A stretch of DNA of 64,000 nucleotides from Shinisaurus crocodilurus (GCA_021292165.1 JAHFWL010000230.1:169943-233942); one strand, 5' to 3'; shown: positions 32,910 to 44,346, counted from the stretch's first letter. Translations and numbers: made by a program. Notes: generated by a model from the sequence alone, not told the origin.

Positions 32910-33339
32910 GCAAAGATAAAAAATCTGACTCAAAAACATTCAAATCTACACATCTAAATACAAAGTCTACCTCCAAGGGTTGCTACCCTCTTTTTTGGAG
33001 GGTACACTCTTCTGCTTGAGACCATTGCTCTTAAAAGCCTCACCACAGATTTCGGGGTTGCATATTCTGGGAAGAAGAAGAAAAATCCTTCCACATGTTT
33101 TGCTGCTGCATGGTAACCACAGATCCTCTGGCTTGGAGCAGGTTCAGTTTCATTAGCTGCAACTGATATGTGTAGACTGTTCACTCAAAATGATGGGCAA
33201 AGCAAGACGAAACGAATGCACTCGGAGTATGTTTTGCTCCCAGTATATCCACTAGGCTCTCCGCCTGATGCCAGTGCTCCCAATCTTTTGCTGTATTTTG
33301 CCCTGCTAGGTGAGCTCTACTGTCAAAAGCAGGGATAGG

Positions 33340-33421
33340 AAACTTAGTATCCTTCCGGTGTTTTGGATTACAACTCCCATAAACCCTGACCATTGGCCAT
33401 AATGACTGGGGCTTCTAGGAG
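33340..33421. mobile_element. hAT MITE family 2-like fragment
   Basis: GTGTTTTGGATTACAACTCC and TGACCATTGGCCATAATGAC match one arm and the loop. A family A SINE follows directly. Confidence 0.5.
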
Positions 33422-33653
33422 TTTATTTATTTATTTGTCACACTTAAAACCCGCCTTTCCTCTAAGGAGCCGAAAGCAATGTACACGATCCCTCTCCAGC
33501 TGAAAGCAACGTACATGATCCCTCTCCTCTCCAGCTGAGAGTCATTGACTGGCCCAAAGTCACCCAGTGAGCTTCATGGCCGAGTGGGAACTAGAACCTG
33601 GATCTCCCAAGTCCCGGTCCAACACTCTCACCATTACGCCACACTGACTCTCT
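33422..33653 (-). mobile_element. tRNA-derived SINE, family A
   Basis: Antisense copy with CTGGCCCAAAGTCACCCAGT and CTAGAACCTGGATCTCCCAA. A short internal duplication of AGCTGAAAGCAACGTAC-type sequence is present at about 33470-33520. Confidence 0.88.
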
Positions 33654-33675
33654 CTAGAACTAGACTAGACGACGT

Positions 33676-33677
33676 CG

Positions 33678-33734
<57 letters not shown>
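33676..33734. repeat. (ATC)n microsatellite
   Basis: About 19 ATC units next to a family A SINE. Confidence 0.96.
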
Positions 33735-35248
33735 ATTTATATAGTACTTTAGAGGTCTAATCAACCTGTATTCAAAGTCGTCGTCCCCCAACAGTTCAAG
33801 CAACAAGGACAGCTGTGTCATGGACTGATACCAACCAGTGAGGTTAGTTACTCTGTAATCCAGAGATCAAGCGTGTAAACAAGAGACTGCAAAACAAGTT
33901 CCACGTGCTGTTTTGTTTTTTTTAAAAGGGAGAAGGGATATCAGCTCGTAACCTGCAAGTAACCCCTCTCTCTAATTCCAAAATCCACCTTCTCGGAGAG
34001 GCATCACCCGGATCGCTCGATAGGAAGCTGACTCACAAATCAAAAGTTAATACCTCAACACTCCCTTCTTTAAAGCATTAGGCGATCCATCTGCAGAAAT
34101 GGTTCCTCAAGTGTAATTCCCTATTAAGAAGCTTTATCTGGATAGATAAGCAGCTGTTCCACATGTCGCTAATTGCTGTCTGCTGTGATTTTAAAACATC
34201 TGCACCATTGTGCTTGTCATTTTCATATTCTAATCATCCTGAATCTTGGAAGGGGGAAAATAAAAATAAAAAGACATATCACTGATTGTTTCTCTGGGTT
34301 AATTAGTACAGTTTCCTTGCAGAAAGTATTAAAGGGTAAACAGAAACTTGATCAGTAAGCTTGATTTTTTTTAGAAAGAAGTGTTAGTAGTGGATGAATG
34401 GAGACTGGACAGTGCATGCATCTGCGACATATGTATACGGGACATGCCCTCCGTCTTAGGGCCAAAACAGACGTTACTTTCAAGCCGTATCCAGCAGTTC
34501 TGTCTTTTTTATTTTTACTCTAGTGCAGGTGTGGGCATTCTGGATCAGGACCCTGGTGTGTGTGGGGTTGGGGACTTTTAAGATCTGTATTGTGTCGTAT
34601 GTGTGTGTCCCCGTACTTACTCTAGAATAAAAATTGGGGAAAAGTCATAGCTCCTAGATACTAATTTAATATCATGCCTGTTTGGCCCTTACTCTCTTTT
34701 GAAGCCTTTAAAAACAAACAAACAAACAAATAAAACAAAAACAAACAAGAACAAAAAGCAGAAGGTTTTTCTACATGGGTGATCTAACGCTGCCTGAAAT
34801 TGTAAAAGTTCAGACCCGCGGCTGTAATGTTATCCCAGTTGCCACTTTCTCCTTCCTTCCTCAAAGGAAGCTATTTAAAGGTCTCTGAAAGGGTCTTAGC
34901 GCTTAAAAATCGCTGCAAGTCCAGGAACAGGAGATGCAACACATACCGCCTGATGGTCCTGAGAAAAATATCCAGAGGTGCAGAGTTCAGAAGAGTATGC
35001 ATTTGGCCGCTATCATGGTAAGAGACACTTGATGTGGTTTTGTGATGATCCTGCCAGAGAAACAGAACCCGCCTCCTGCACTGCTACTTAGATATACACT
35101 ATTTTGTTCTAGTGGCAGAGGGGGCAAACCCCACAAAGAAACAAACTTGCTACATTTCTCTGGGGCAAAATGGCTACCAGCAACAGGTAATATTAATTTT
35201 CAACACAACCTCAGATTAGAGGAATAGGGAAATGAGCAGGTTGCAAAT
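33735..35248. other. Intronic unique sequence, low repeat content
   Basis: AT-rich DNA with an AAAC-rich run at about 34712-34755. The part at 34085-34370 is free of recognised repeats and is a candidate conserved non-coding element. Confidence 0.4.
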
Positions 35249-35445
35249 TAACAGCACACTCCTATGCACAGTGGAAATAAGCCCCATCACATCAGCTTCC
35301 CCCACATGGCACCCTCCAGATGTGTTGAACTACAGCTGCCATAACTGTGGGAGTTGTAGCCCGACTTACCTGGAAGGCACCAGGATGGGGAAGGACACAT
35401 TATTTTCCAAGGGGCTTACTCCTAAGTAAGTGTGCACAGCACTGC
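35249..35445. mobile_element. MITE (CCTATGCA family) split by a hAT family 2 fragment
   Basis: ACTCCTATGCACAGTGGAAA and GGGGCTTACTCCTAAGTAAG are the two halves of the element type seen at 38612-38697. A hAT fragment (35297-35393, GGCACCCTCCAGATGTGTTG) lies between them. Confidence 0.6.
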
Positions 35446-36047
35446 GGCCCAAGTAGCTACATTTCTAGGATCAATAATTCTGACAAGCAGCCTGCTTCCT
35501 TTCTCAGAAGCAGAAAGGAGTTTTTGCAAGGCCAATTCCCACGCCACCGTACCTCACCCCACATTAGAGACAAACAGAGATTTTTAAAAATGGGTTAATA
35601 CTACGGCACAGCTACAGAATTCCCCCCCCACACACACACACAAAACATCCAGGTTTGCACATACAATTGTGTGTGGACAAAGCTGTGTGAACTGGAAGTG
35701 CTGCCTTTATACACCACTCCATCGGATGGCAGAGACTGCCCACAATCACAGAAGACCCATGTGGGCCACCCAGGTTCACTAGGATCATTGCAAACGACCC
35801 CATGGGCCAGATGCGTAACAGTCCAAAGCACCCTTCCTCCAGGGGTTCGGTGACAAGACAGGGCAGCTGCTTCCCACCTTTCTCCAGAGCACCTGCACCT
35901 CTGGCCAATTTCCAAGCTTTACACACGGAATGACTATGAGCTAGGCAGGTCAAAGGCACAAAACCTTGTGCTTCAGAAAAGGAAGTCCACTCGTCTTGTG
36001 CTAGTAGCACCTCTATAGCTACTATGAGAAATAAGAAGACAGAAAGT
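35446..36047. other. Intronic unique sequence
   Basis: An antisense frame of 148 codons crosses this stretch but shows no recognisable domain and no splice or family support. Confidence 0.4.
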
Positions 36048-36320
36048 ATTCGCAACACTTGCTGCTCATTCCAAGATTATCGGAAAGTCGCCGTGCAATA
36101 CCTCGATGGCGGGCCTTCTTAGCAGAGGCACCCGCCCTGTGGAAAAAACTCCCTCGTGCAGTTTGGGAGGCAGAAAAAATGGTATCTTTTAAACGCCCAG
36201 GTTTTCCCTGGCCCATAGTTAAATTAACCACGATGTCCCATTTTTACTGCTTCTGTACCACTGGGTATTATCGTAATCATATTGTTTTTAAAATTGTATT
36301 TTATATGTGATTTTAATATG
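36048..36320 (+). mobile_element. L2-type LINE 3' fragment (decayed)
   Basis: CCTCGATGGCGGGCCTTCTT and CGCCCTGTGGAAAAAACTCC resemble the L2 C-terminal region. A T-rich 3' UTR follows. Confidence 0.6.
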
Positions 36321-36450
36321 TATATTGAAACTGCTTTCAGCCCCGCCCACCACCGGAATGTCACCCCCGGGAGCTTCTCTGAAACTGAATTTGGCCATTC
36401 GGCAGAAAGAGATTCACCACTCCTGCTTCAACTGGAGGTGCCGGGCCCAT
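36321..36450. mobile_element. Dispersed repeat shared with 7050-7150 and 22330-22505
   Basis: GCCCGCCCACCACCGGAATG and GGGAGCTTCTCTGAAACTGA match the other copies. Confidence 0.5.
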
Positions 36451-36966
36451 ATTTATCCATTATTTATCTATCTACAGTATTTGTATACCGCTCCATATGT
36501 AGGCAGATTCTGGAGCTGTGGACAATAAAACGACAAAACAGATAAAAGAGTACAAACAAATGAGTTAAAAACAGGGTAACATTAAAACTGTGGCTGGTCA
36601 CCGAGGAAGGCTTCTTGGAACAAAGACGTCTTCAGCAGGCACCGAGAACAACACAGTGTCAGAGCCTGCCTGACCTCCAGAGGCAGGGAGTTCCAGAGAA
36701 GTGGAGCCACCACACTGAAGGCTCTTCTCCTGGTAGACTCCAATCGGGCCATAGGTCCATGTGGAACCACCAGGAGAATGTCTTCCAATAGCCTCAGTGA
36801 CTGGGTAGGTTGGCAAGCGAGAAGGTGCTTTCTCAGGTATCCTGGTCCCGAGTTGTTTCAGGGTTTGTTCACAGGTACCAGAACCTTAAACCTGGCCTGG
36901 TAGCGAATAGGCAGCCAGTGCAGTTCCCTCAGGAAGGGAGTTGCATGCTGAAAAGGGGCAGCTCCC

Positions 36967-37111
36967 AACAACAGATGTTAAAGATGTTTTATGATGTTTT
37001 TAGGATGTTTTAAGATGTTTAATAGTATATATTGTGTTGTTTTAGTTTAGGTATTTTATATTTTCTGTTGTTCCCCGCCTCGATCTAGATGGAGAGGCGG
37101 GTAATAAATAA

Positions 37112-37160
<49 letters not shown>
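36967..37160 (+). mobile_element. LINE 3' tail inserted in an antisense L2
   Basis: A GATGTTTTAAGATGTTT-rich UTR is followed by CCCCGCCTCGATCTAGATGG, GTAATAAATAAATT and (ATT)n. Confidence 0.65.
37112..37160. repeat. (ATT)n microsatellite
   Basis: About 16 ATT units at the 3' end of a LINE tail. Confidence 0.96.
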
Positions 37161-37162
<2 letters not shown>

Positions 37163-37268
37163 AGCCAAGCTGCTGCGTTCTGCACTAGCTCCAGCTTCCG
37201 GAGCAGCCTTAAGGGCAGCCCCAGATAGAGCGCATTGCAGTAATCCAGTCTTGAGGTTACTAGGGGCC

Positions 37269-38058
37269 AAACTATCCCTGTACACACTCTGCATGTGCTC
37301 TGCAGCTGAGCTGTCCTTAGGAGGAGTTTCACACATCTCTGACTGAAAGAGTGTTCTATGTATGTTGAATTATAGACACTGGGAAGAGCTGGGCTGTGCA
37401 TTCTTTTATCTGTTTAGTTTTAAACTGCTTTATTAGATTTTTAGCCAAATATGAATACATTTGGTTTTCTTTCAGTGGGGCTGGCCAGTCCCCCTCCATC
37501 CACCCCCAACGTTGTCCATCCCTATGCATGTTTTCTTCATCAACAGGCTGGCTATCTTCAGAGGCCTGTATTAGGAACAGAGTCTGGGAAAACTCAGAAC
37601 AATGGAATTCTTCTGTCAGCTTTCACAAAGGGCCCGTCACTGCTGACATAACAAATCCATTTAAATATTGTGCCCGGCCGCAACACAGTTTGGCGGTTCG
37701 GTTTTTAGGCAGCTGTGTGAGAACAATCAGACCTTAAATACAGTACAACAGCCCTACTTACAAAAACTTGACCCCTCCCACACCAAGCGGATAACCCTTG
37801 TTTGAACAATGTGACAATGTCAAGCCACTTTAAATGGCCTTCAATACCATTTAGAAACGCCAAAGTCTTGCCACCGTAGGAAAGAAGCAAAGAGGTTGCA
37901 ACGGCTCACAGAGGGATCGCTTCTCTGCATATACTATCTTATAGCATATGCAACTTTATCACTCCATAATTGAAAGCAGCCATTTCCTATCAACAAATTG
38001 GTGTGATCACAGCTTGGTTGGGAAGCCTATAGTTTAGAGATGGATATCTTTTTTATTG
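37269..38058. other. Intronic unique sequence
   Basis: No gene or clear repeat recognised. Confidence 0.45.
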
Positions 38059-38060
38059 TT

Positions 38061-38095
<35 letters not shown>

Positions 38096-38111
38096 TATCA
38101 TCATCATCATC
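38059..38111. repeat. (ATC)n microsatellite
   Basis: ATC units with one ATT interruption, immediately beside the A-rich end of a SINE. Confidence 0.95.
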
Positions 38112-38310
38112 TTATTTATACCCCGCCTTTTTTCCTGCATGGAACCCAAGGAGGCTTACATAATCCTCCTCTCCATTTTATCCTCACAACAACCCTGTGA
38201 GGTAGGTTAGGCTGAGAGTCAGTGACGGGCCCAAAGTCACCCAGTGAGTTTCATGGCCGAGCGGGGACTAGAACCCGGATCTCCCGAGTCCCAGTCCAAC
38301 ACTCTCACCA
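38112..38310 (-). mobile_element. tRNA-derived SINE, family A
   Basis: Antisense copy from CTTATTTATACCCCGCC to CACTCTCACCA. The last part of the tRNA head is lost. Confidence 0.9.
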
Positions 38311-38611
38311 GCTGAAGCTCTCTGGGAGATTTTAACCATCTGCACATGTCACTACAGGGCTGCCATTCTCTGTTGATCAAGTGATCTTGACAGATGCCTG
38401 ATCAGAAGTAAAACCTTTACCCAGAATGTTAGCACTTAAACGGATTTATGCAACTGCATTGGTCCCAAAGGTAGACTGCCATGAAATACCTATCTGACAC
38501 ATTTGCACCTGCATACTCTCCTCAGCCAGCACACAGGTAAGCTATCTAGGTCCCCATACCTGAAACAGAAGCTACACCTACTCACCCATGTTATCACTCA
38601 CCTCACAAGCT

Positions 38612-38697
38612 GCAATCCTATGTACAATTACCTGGGAGTAAGCTCCATTGAACACAGTGGGACTTACTCCTAGTGAACAAACAGTATTGTGCTGTTA
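38612..38697. mobile_element. MITE, TGCAATCCTATG family
   Basis: TGCAATCCTATGTACAATTA, GGGAGTAAGCTCCATTGAAC and GTGGGACTTACTCCTAGTGA form the typical fold-back arrangement of this squamate repeat. Confidence 0.65.
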
Positions 38698-38737
38698 AAT
38701 CCACACCCCCGAGGGTTTCTAGCTGTGAGCTCTAGGA

Positions 38738-38874
38738 CAGGGCTCTCCAACCTTGGGTCCCCAGATGTTGCTGGACTATAGCTCCCAGAATCCCTTGCCA
38801 TTAGCCATGCTGGCTGGGTACGCTGGGAGCTGTAGGCCAGCAACATCTGGGGACCCAAGGTTGGAGAGCCCCTG
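38738..38874. mobile_element. Fold-back hAT MITE, family 1b
   Basis: It starts CAGGGCTCTCCAACC and ends GGTTGGAGAGCCCCTG. Identical 8-mers ctctagga flank it (38730-38737 and 38875-38882). Confidence 0.92.
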
Positions 38875-39701
38875 CTCTAGGAGATCTTGCAACAAAATTC
38901 TCCTGGTTATTGAATGGAAATGTAGCAGTCCGGCTCAGTGAAAGCGTTATGCACATCCTCACTAACTCTGAGGGCGTTTCTTTCACCCCCATCCCCAAAG
39001 GCAATCTTTTGGAATCTTTGGCAATCACCAACAGCACTTCTCTGTGTTTCCGGTTTGTCTGAATGTGGGAGAAAATCGATACACTCAAGAGAGTGTTTTG
39101 GGGCAGTGGTTGTGCAGGTACAGAATGAGTTAGTCTGCTAGATCTGTGGGACACAAGCTATACTTATCACTTCTATAGCACTTCACAGTGTACGCAGTGC
39201 TTTACAAACCCGATCTCCCTTCATCCTCATGACAATGCTGTAGATTAATCTGAGAAGTAGTCACCTGAACAACACCAAGTAAAAGGCAAGTTACGTGATC
39301 AGGAGAATCAAATGGTATGGAGCTAAGGCTATAGACTATACCACTGCAGGGGAGGGATTGCAAGTATGAAATGCTCAGGGAGAAAGATAGGTAGATAATA
39401 GAGAAAACCAGCATGTCAGAGAGGAGGCTTTGCTGAAGCTGTTTTTCCTGACATGCTATGTTTTCACAGGCGATGAGGTGTTTATTCATTCATTCATTTA
39501 CTGCGGAAACATTCAACCAGCACTCCCACACTGCCATTATGCGGTGCGATGCAAGTAGCACCGCATGGTAGATTCTCCTGCTCTTGTAGCTTGCCCGTTA
39601 ATTTTCATGGTTGATGAGGAATTTGAACCTGGATCTTTCATGATCAAGCCCAACACTCTGCCAGTGCACCATATTTGTTTCAGAAGAACAATTAATTAGA
39701 C

Positions 39702-39816
39702 CAGTGTTTTCCAACCTTGGGTCCCCAGATGTTTTTGGCCTACAACTCCCAGCATGCCCCAGCCACTGGGAGTTGTAGGCCAAAAACATCTGGGGACCCA
39801 AGGTTGGAGAACACTG
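39702..39816. mobile_element. Fold-back hAT MITE, family 1
   Basis: Inverted arms of about 50 bp with a single mismatch surround a short loop. Flanks aattagac and aattagag form a 7/8 duplication. Confidence 0.9.
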
Positions 39817-40006
39817 AATTAGAGACTGCCTTGTACTTCAGGAAGGCTATTTGCTTCGCTTTCAATGTGTTTGTTAATGCTAGTTTTTGACCAGAAATGA
39901 CCTAAGGCTCCTGTTTACACAGCCGGCCATTTAGGGACATCATTTCCATGCTTGCACCCCACACCGACCCACCTTTACCATCTTGCCTCATCCTATGCCT
40001 TTAATG

Positions 40007-40141
40007 CAGTGTTTCTCAACCTTGGGTCCCCAGATGTTTTTGGCCTACAACTCCCAGCATGCCCCAGCCAGCATAGCTGGCTGGGGCATGCTGGGAGTTG
40101 TAGGCCAAAAACATCTGGGGACCCAAGGTTGAGAAACACTG
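40007..40141. mobile_element. Fold-back hAT MITE, family 1 (best preserved)
   Basis: Arms 40006-40072 and 40076-40142 are perfect 67-bp reverse complements with a 3-base loop. Identical 8-mers ctttaatg flank the element (39999-40006 and 40142-40149). Confidence 0.95.
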
Positions 40142-40242
40142 CTTTAATGGCAGCTTGACTTTCAGATATGAGCAGGTGGTACGTATTTTATTTTTTATTC
40201 TTTTTAAGAATTAAGAGTTTGAGAGTGCAATCCTCTGCATGT

Positions 40243-40744
40243 TTAGGGTGCAATCCTATGGTGATGGTTGTAAGCCAAGAACTCAAGAGGCTTACTGTCA
40301 TCCAATACAGAGCGGGAGGAGCGGTGGAAGTGATTTCTGCCTCCCCATCCTCCTGCTCTGCATTTTCCGCTAGAGGGGCTTTTTTGCCCATCTAGCTGGA
40401 GCGTGTCGGAGCGGGAGGGAAGGAGGCTGGAGATATCTCATATCCTGGACTCTCCACCCCTTCTCCAAGGTATTGTTCCTGACCTTGGGAGAGAAACCGG
40501 CGCGGTTCTTTCCCTGCTGGCTGCGAGCGGGTGGGGGAAGGGGGGGACCGAGATCCAATTCTCAGCTCCAAGGTTGGGGTGCTGCTTCCGACGTCAGATC
40601 TGGGAATCCAAACTATCCTATTGCCCGTCAGACCCTGTCTAGGGGCCACAGGATTGCTCCTTTAGACAGAAAAAAAGTCCTACAACTCCCAGCAAAACTC
40701 AAAGGACTTTTCCCTGTCTAAAGACGCATAGGATTGCACCCTTA
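40243..40744. mobile_element. MITE with GGGTGCAATCCTATG termini
   Basis: The left end TTAGGGTGCAATCCTATG is mirrored by CATAGGATTGCACCCTTA. A GC-rich interior and a second nested hairpin (about 40651-40742, TTTAGACAGAAAAAAAGTCC) are present. Confidence 0.7.
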
Positions 40745-40907
40745 GCTGTTGTTTCATTGTCGTATTTTAGATTATGATTTAATGGATTGTATAACACCCG
40801 GGAATTCTAAACAGCGTGAAGGATGATGTGAAAATGCTTCAAACAAACAGTGCTTATCTCCATGCAGTGAAAAGTTTCACCTACTGATTTTGGCAGATCA
40901 AGCAGCT

Positions 40908-41443
40908 GCTCTGGTTAGGCCTCATCTTTAGTACTGCGTCCAGTTCTGGGCACCACGCTTTAAGAAGGACGTAGACAAACTGGAGAGGGTTCAGAGGAGG
41001 GCAACAAGGATGATAAAGGGACTAGAAACAAAGCCCTATGAGGAGAGACTGAAGGAACTGGGCATGTTTAGCCTTCAGAAGAGAAGACTGAGGGGAGATA
41101 TGATCGCACTCTTCCAGTATTTGAAAGGCTGCCACACAAAGGAGGGCTGGGATCTCTTCTCAATCATTTCAGATTGCAGGACACGGAATAATGGGCTCAA
41201 GCTACAGGAAGCCAGATTCCGCCTGGACATCAGGAAATACCTCCTGACTGTTAGAGCAATATGGCATGCCAATGGAACCAACTACCTAGGGAGGTGGTGG
41301 GGTCTCCCAATCTGGAGGCATTCAAGGTGCAGCTGGACAGCCATCTGTCAGGGATGCTTTGACCTGGATTCCTGCATTGAGCAGGGAGTTGGACTCGATG
41401 GCCTTGTAGGCCCCTTCCAACTCTACTTTTCTATGATTCTATG
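40908..41443 (+). mobile_element. CR1 LINE 3' end
   Basis: It encodes the CR1 C-terminal block ([35 protein letters not shown]) with a frameshift or substitution near WHANGTNY. It ends with GACTCGATGGCCTTGTAGGC and TTCTATGATTCTATGA. Confidence 0.93.
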
Positions 41444-41446
41444 AAC

Positions 41447-41510
41447 ATCCCTGTGAGGTAGGTTAGGCTGAGAGTCAGTGACTGGCCCAAAGCCACCGAG
41501 GCTAGCCCCT
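41447..41510 (-). mobile_element. SINE family A fragment
   Basis: CCTGTGAGGTAGGTTAGGCT and GTGACTGGCCCAAAG match the A family, directly after the CR1 tail. Confidence 0.75.
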
Positions 41511-41655
41511 TTTTTTTCTGGGCAGGTGGCAAGTTGAAGTAGACTGGCAAACATAATTTGCAGCCAAATGCTCTGTATAAAAGGAAATTGCTTTAACACT
41601 GATTTTTGTATTTATTCTGTTTCCTTGCTTTGCTTTTATTTTATCATTTGACGGA

Positions 41656-41695
<40 letters not shown>
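41656..41695. repeat. (ATT)n microsatellite
   Basis: About 13 ATT units. Confidence 0.96.
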
Positions 41696-42249
41696 GGCAG
41701 ATTTGGATGAGAAAATGCAAATCTAAATATGAAGGCAAACAAATAAACCCTTGAAAAGTTCAGAAGACACATTTTGGATGTTCATTAATATTAACAAGTT
41801 TTGAACTGAACATTTGTACCCTTCCGAGAAATTCAGCAATGTTTGTTTGTATTTGAACATGTGTGCGGGGAGCCTTTGATCATTCTGCGGTGTTCCACGG
41901 TGTTCACCTACATTCAGCTGTTTGTTTGCATTTGTTCATTTGCATTTTGTTCAACTCTGGAATTTAGGAAGACAGGTTTCCAGGATGTTGAAGGCTGCTT
42001 ACCGTGGAAGGCACTCAACAGGTCGCAGCAACAAGCTGCAAGGGTAGGTGGTGGCAGGAAAGATAAAGGGAAGCACACATCCTGCGACCTGGGCCTCAGT
42101 AGAATCCACCAGGCTGGAAAAGCAGAGCTGTGAATAGCAGGCAGAGTAGCTGACTGTTGCCACTGGCAAAACCCAGATTTGACCAAGAAGCTCTAAAAAG
42201 CTTCTACTTAGTCAGGGAGACCAAGGTTGATTCACAGATAACGTAACTG

Positions 42250-42498
42250 ATTATTTTATTTTATTTATTTTTATTATATTTATACCCCGCCATTTTTCCT
42301 GCAAGGAACTCAAGGTGGCTTACATAGTCCTCCTCCTCCTCTCCATTTTATCCTCACAACAACCCTGTGATGTAGCTTAGGCTGAGAGTCAGTGACTGGC
42401 CCAAAGTCACCCAGTGAGTTTCATGGCCGAGCGGGGACTAGAACCCGGATCTCCCAAGTCCCAGTCCAACACTCTCACCACTACACCACACTGGCTCT
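42250..42498 (-). mobile_element. tRNA-derived SINE, family A (full length)
   Basis: Antisense copy complete from the A-rich tail and CCGCCATTTTTCCTGCAAGG to TACACCACACTGGCTCT. Confidence 0.92.
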
Positions 42499-43520
42499 GC
42501 GTTGCCAGTGTGATGGAGCAATACAGGTGCTACTGCAGTGTTATGCGTTGCTACACTAGTGTTACAACGATCCCTGGTTGTTCTCCTGAAACATCACAGT
42601 TTGCACTGGTGCGAGGTCCATTGGCTAAACCCTATCTACATTTTGCATTGCATGGCAGACCACAGGATTGGGCCATGCATTTGAGAACCCCAAATCATAG
42701 CTTATACCCATGAAAATGATCCTATGGTAAGTTGTGAGGGAGACTCTATCAACTCTTTGTTGCAGTTAATTCTTTGCTTTTTTGCAGAATCTCTTGTGCA
42801 TCTCTCAGAGCAACTACAAATATGACTGGTTTAGAGTTTTACTCGCTAGGGCTGGATAACTCCTGTATCAACTATTGCAGTTTCTGCTCTGCCGCTTCCT
42901 TGCTAAAATAAACAGAAAGAACGTGCGTGTATCATAAACCTGCTACGTTTCCTGAAGGAAAGTTCTCTGGGGGGATCTTTCCAGGTAATTTTGTACATAG
43001 TCGAAACTTGTATTTGCTGGTGTGAAAGAAAAGGGTAGAGCTACAGCAAATGTTGCAAACACCGAAAACATGGCTCAGCCTGTGTAAATATTTAAACAAC
43101 GGGCGTATAGAACAGGAGCTCTGGAAAGGAACCTTTGTGTGAAAGAAAAGAAGGATCTGAGTTAATCTTTCATAAACCAAACCTTTCGTTGCTTCTTCAC
43201 CAAACAATGCACAAACTTCTGTCTAAATCTCAGCCGAGAGCCCTTACGAAGGGGAAACAGTTTGACAACTGCACCAAGTGCATATTCAGGTGGAGGAGAG
43301 TATTTCCCACAGACAGGATGAACCAGGACATAGCTGTCTGTGTTTACGAAGCTATTCTTACCTGCGGCCTTGCTAGGCGTGGGAATACTAGGCGTGAGAG
43401 AGAACAGTCAGGTGATGTAAATAAGCTAATGACGTGTAGTGGCCAGGCTTCGACACACAGACCACAGGGGGGGTTGGCCTATGGGCTGACTTTGGTGAGT
43501 AGTGCCACCACGTACCTCAG
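42499..43520. other. Intronic unique sequence
   Basis: No gene or clear repeat recognised. Short frames lack family features. Confidence 0.45.
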
Positions 43521-44035
43521 TTAGGGATGTACCCAAGTAGCCCGGCAGACAGGAGCAAGGCCCGAACTGGGCCTGCTCGTGTCCGCCGGGCTACTCGGCC
43601 ACCCGCGTGGGCTTACCTGCAGGCTCTCCATCTCTGCGGAGAGCCTGCCTCCCCGTCCGCTGGTCCTGTCGCGTCACTTCTGTCGCGGAGGAAGTGACGA
43701 GATGGGACCCTGCTCCGTCGTGCTGGACCCCCGCGCTCTGTTTTTGGCGCGGGAAACCAGGGCAACAGGGCTGTTTAAGCAGTGGCTCCGGCGGTGGCGG
43801 CACGCAGGACCAGGTACGCGGCGGGGGGGTCCTGGCAGCAGCAGCGGGGGGGGGGGTGTCCAGCGGCGGCGGCGGTGGTGCGTGGGTTTTCTCCGGCGGT
43901 GGCTCGAGCGGCGCGGAGAATGCTCCGTGCCGCACTGAAGAGCGAGATTGGGCTACCGCCACCGAGCGAGCCTCCAGCCGACTCCAGGCTCGGCCCCACT
44001 ACTACCTCAGCTACGCCGAGTATTGGTAGATAACC
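43521..44035. other. GC- and CpG-rich block of uncertain nature
   Basis: Composition jumps to strongly GC-rich with many CpG dinucleotides. Small perfect hairpins are visible, such as CAGGCTCTCC...GGAGAGCCTG (43619-43647) and TCACTTC...GAAGTGA. TTAGGGATGTACCC at its left edge resembles the hAT-like terminus used by other elements here, so it may be a GC-rich transposon. An alternative intronic promoter cannot be excluded. Overlapping open frames in several frames are a by-product of GC content. Confidence 0.5.
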
Positions 44036-44346
44036 CGACCCCTGGGAAAGCCAACAGCTTCAGGTGGAGGAGCTTGACCAGGAGGCTTGTGGGGCCTTGA
44101 GGAATTAAATTGCCTGTAAATTCCACCTGATATTGGGTAGCAGCAGTGGCAGTACCACTCGGAGACCAAGGCAAGGGATGCCGATTGGGTGAGATGGTAG
44201 CCATCGTAATTGGCCATAGCACTGTGATGTGGAAGGCAATGAAAAACCACCACATTATATTTTCCAAGTATACTTGTCATGGTTAGACAATCCAGCTTTG
44301 ATGATGTCCAGCCTCCGGTAGGAGCAGAAGAAGAAGAAGACACACA

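Larger units (their letters stand above)
36451..37268 (-). mobile_element. L2-type LINE 3' fragment with nested element
   Basis: Antisense L2 coding sequence (complement of CCACTTCTCTGGAACTCCC-type motif) spans 36451-36966 and resumes at 37161-37268 with CAGCCAAGCTGCTGCGTTCT and GCATTGCAGTAATCCAGTCT. A plus-strand LINE tail plus microsatellite interrupts it. Confidence 0.78.

Noticed and set aside
33676..33734. Regular repeat arrays considered as CRISPR or satellite
   Set aside because: They are simple trinucleotide microsatellites, and the genome is eukaryotic.
35612..36058. Antisense frame of 148 codons with a hydrophobic N-terminus resembling a signal peptide
   Set aside because: No recognised domain or homologous family, low length for chance in this composition, and no splice or promoter evidence.
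43579..44033. Several frames of 83-140 codons in the GC-rich block
   Set aside because: They are open because GC-rich DNA lacks stops. All are Gly/Arg/Pro/Ala-rich low-complexity with no start or splice support.
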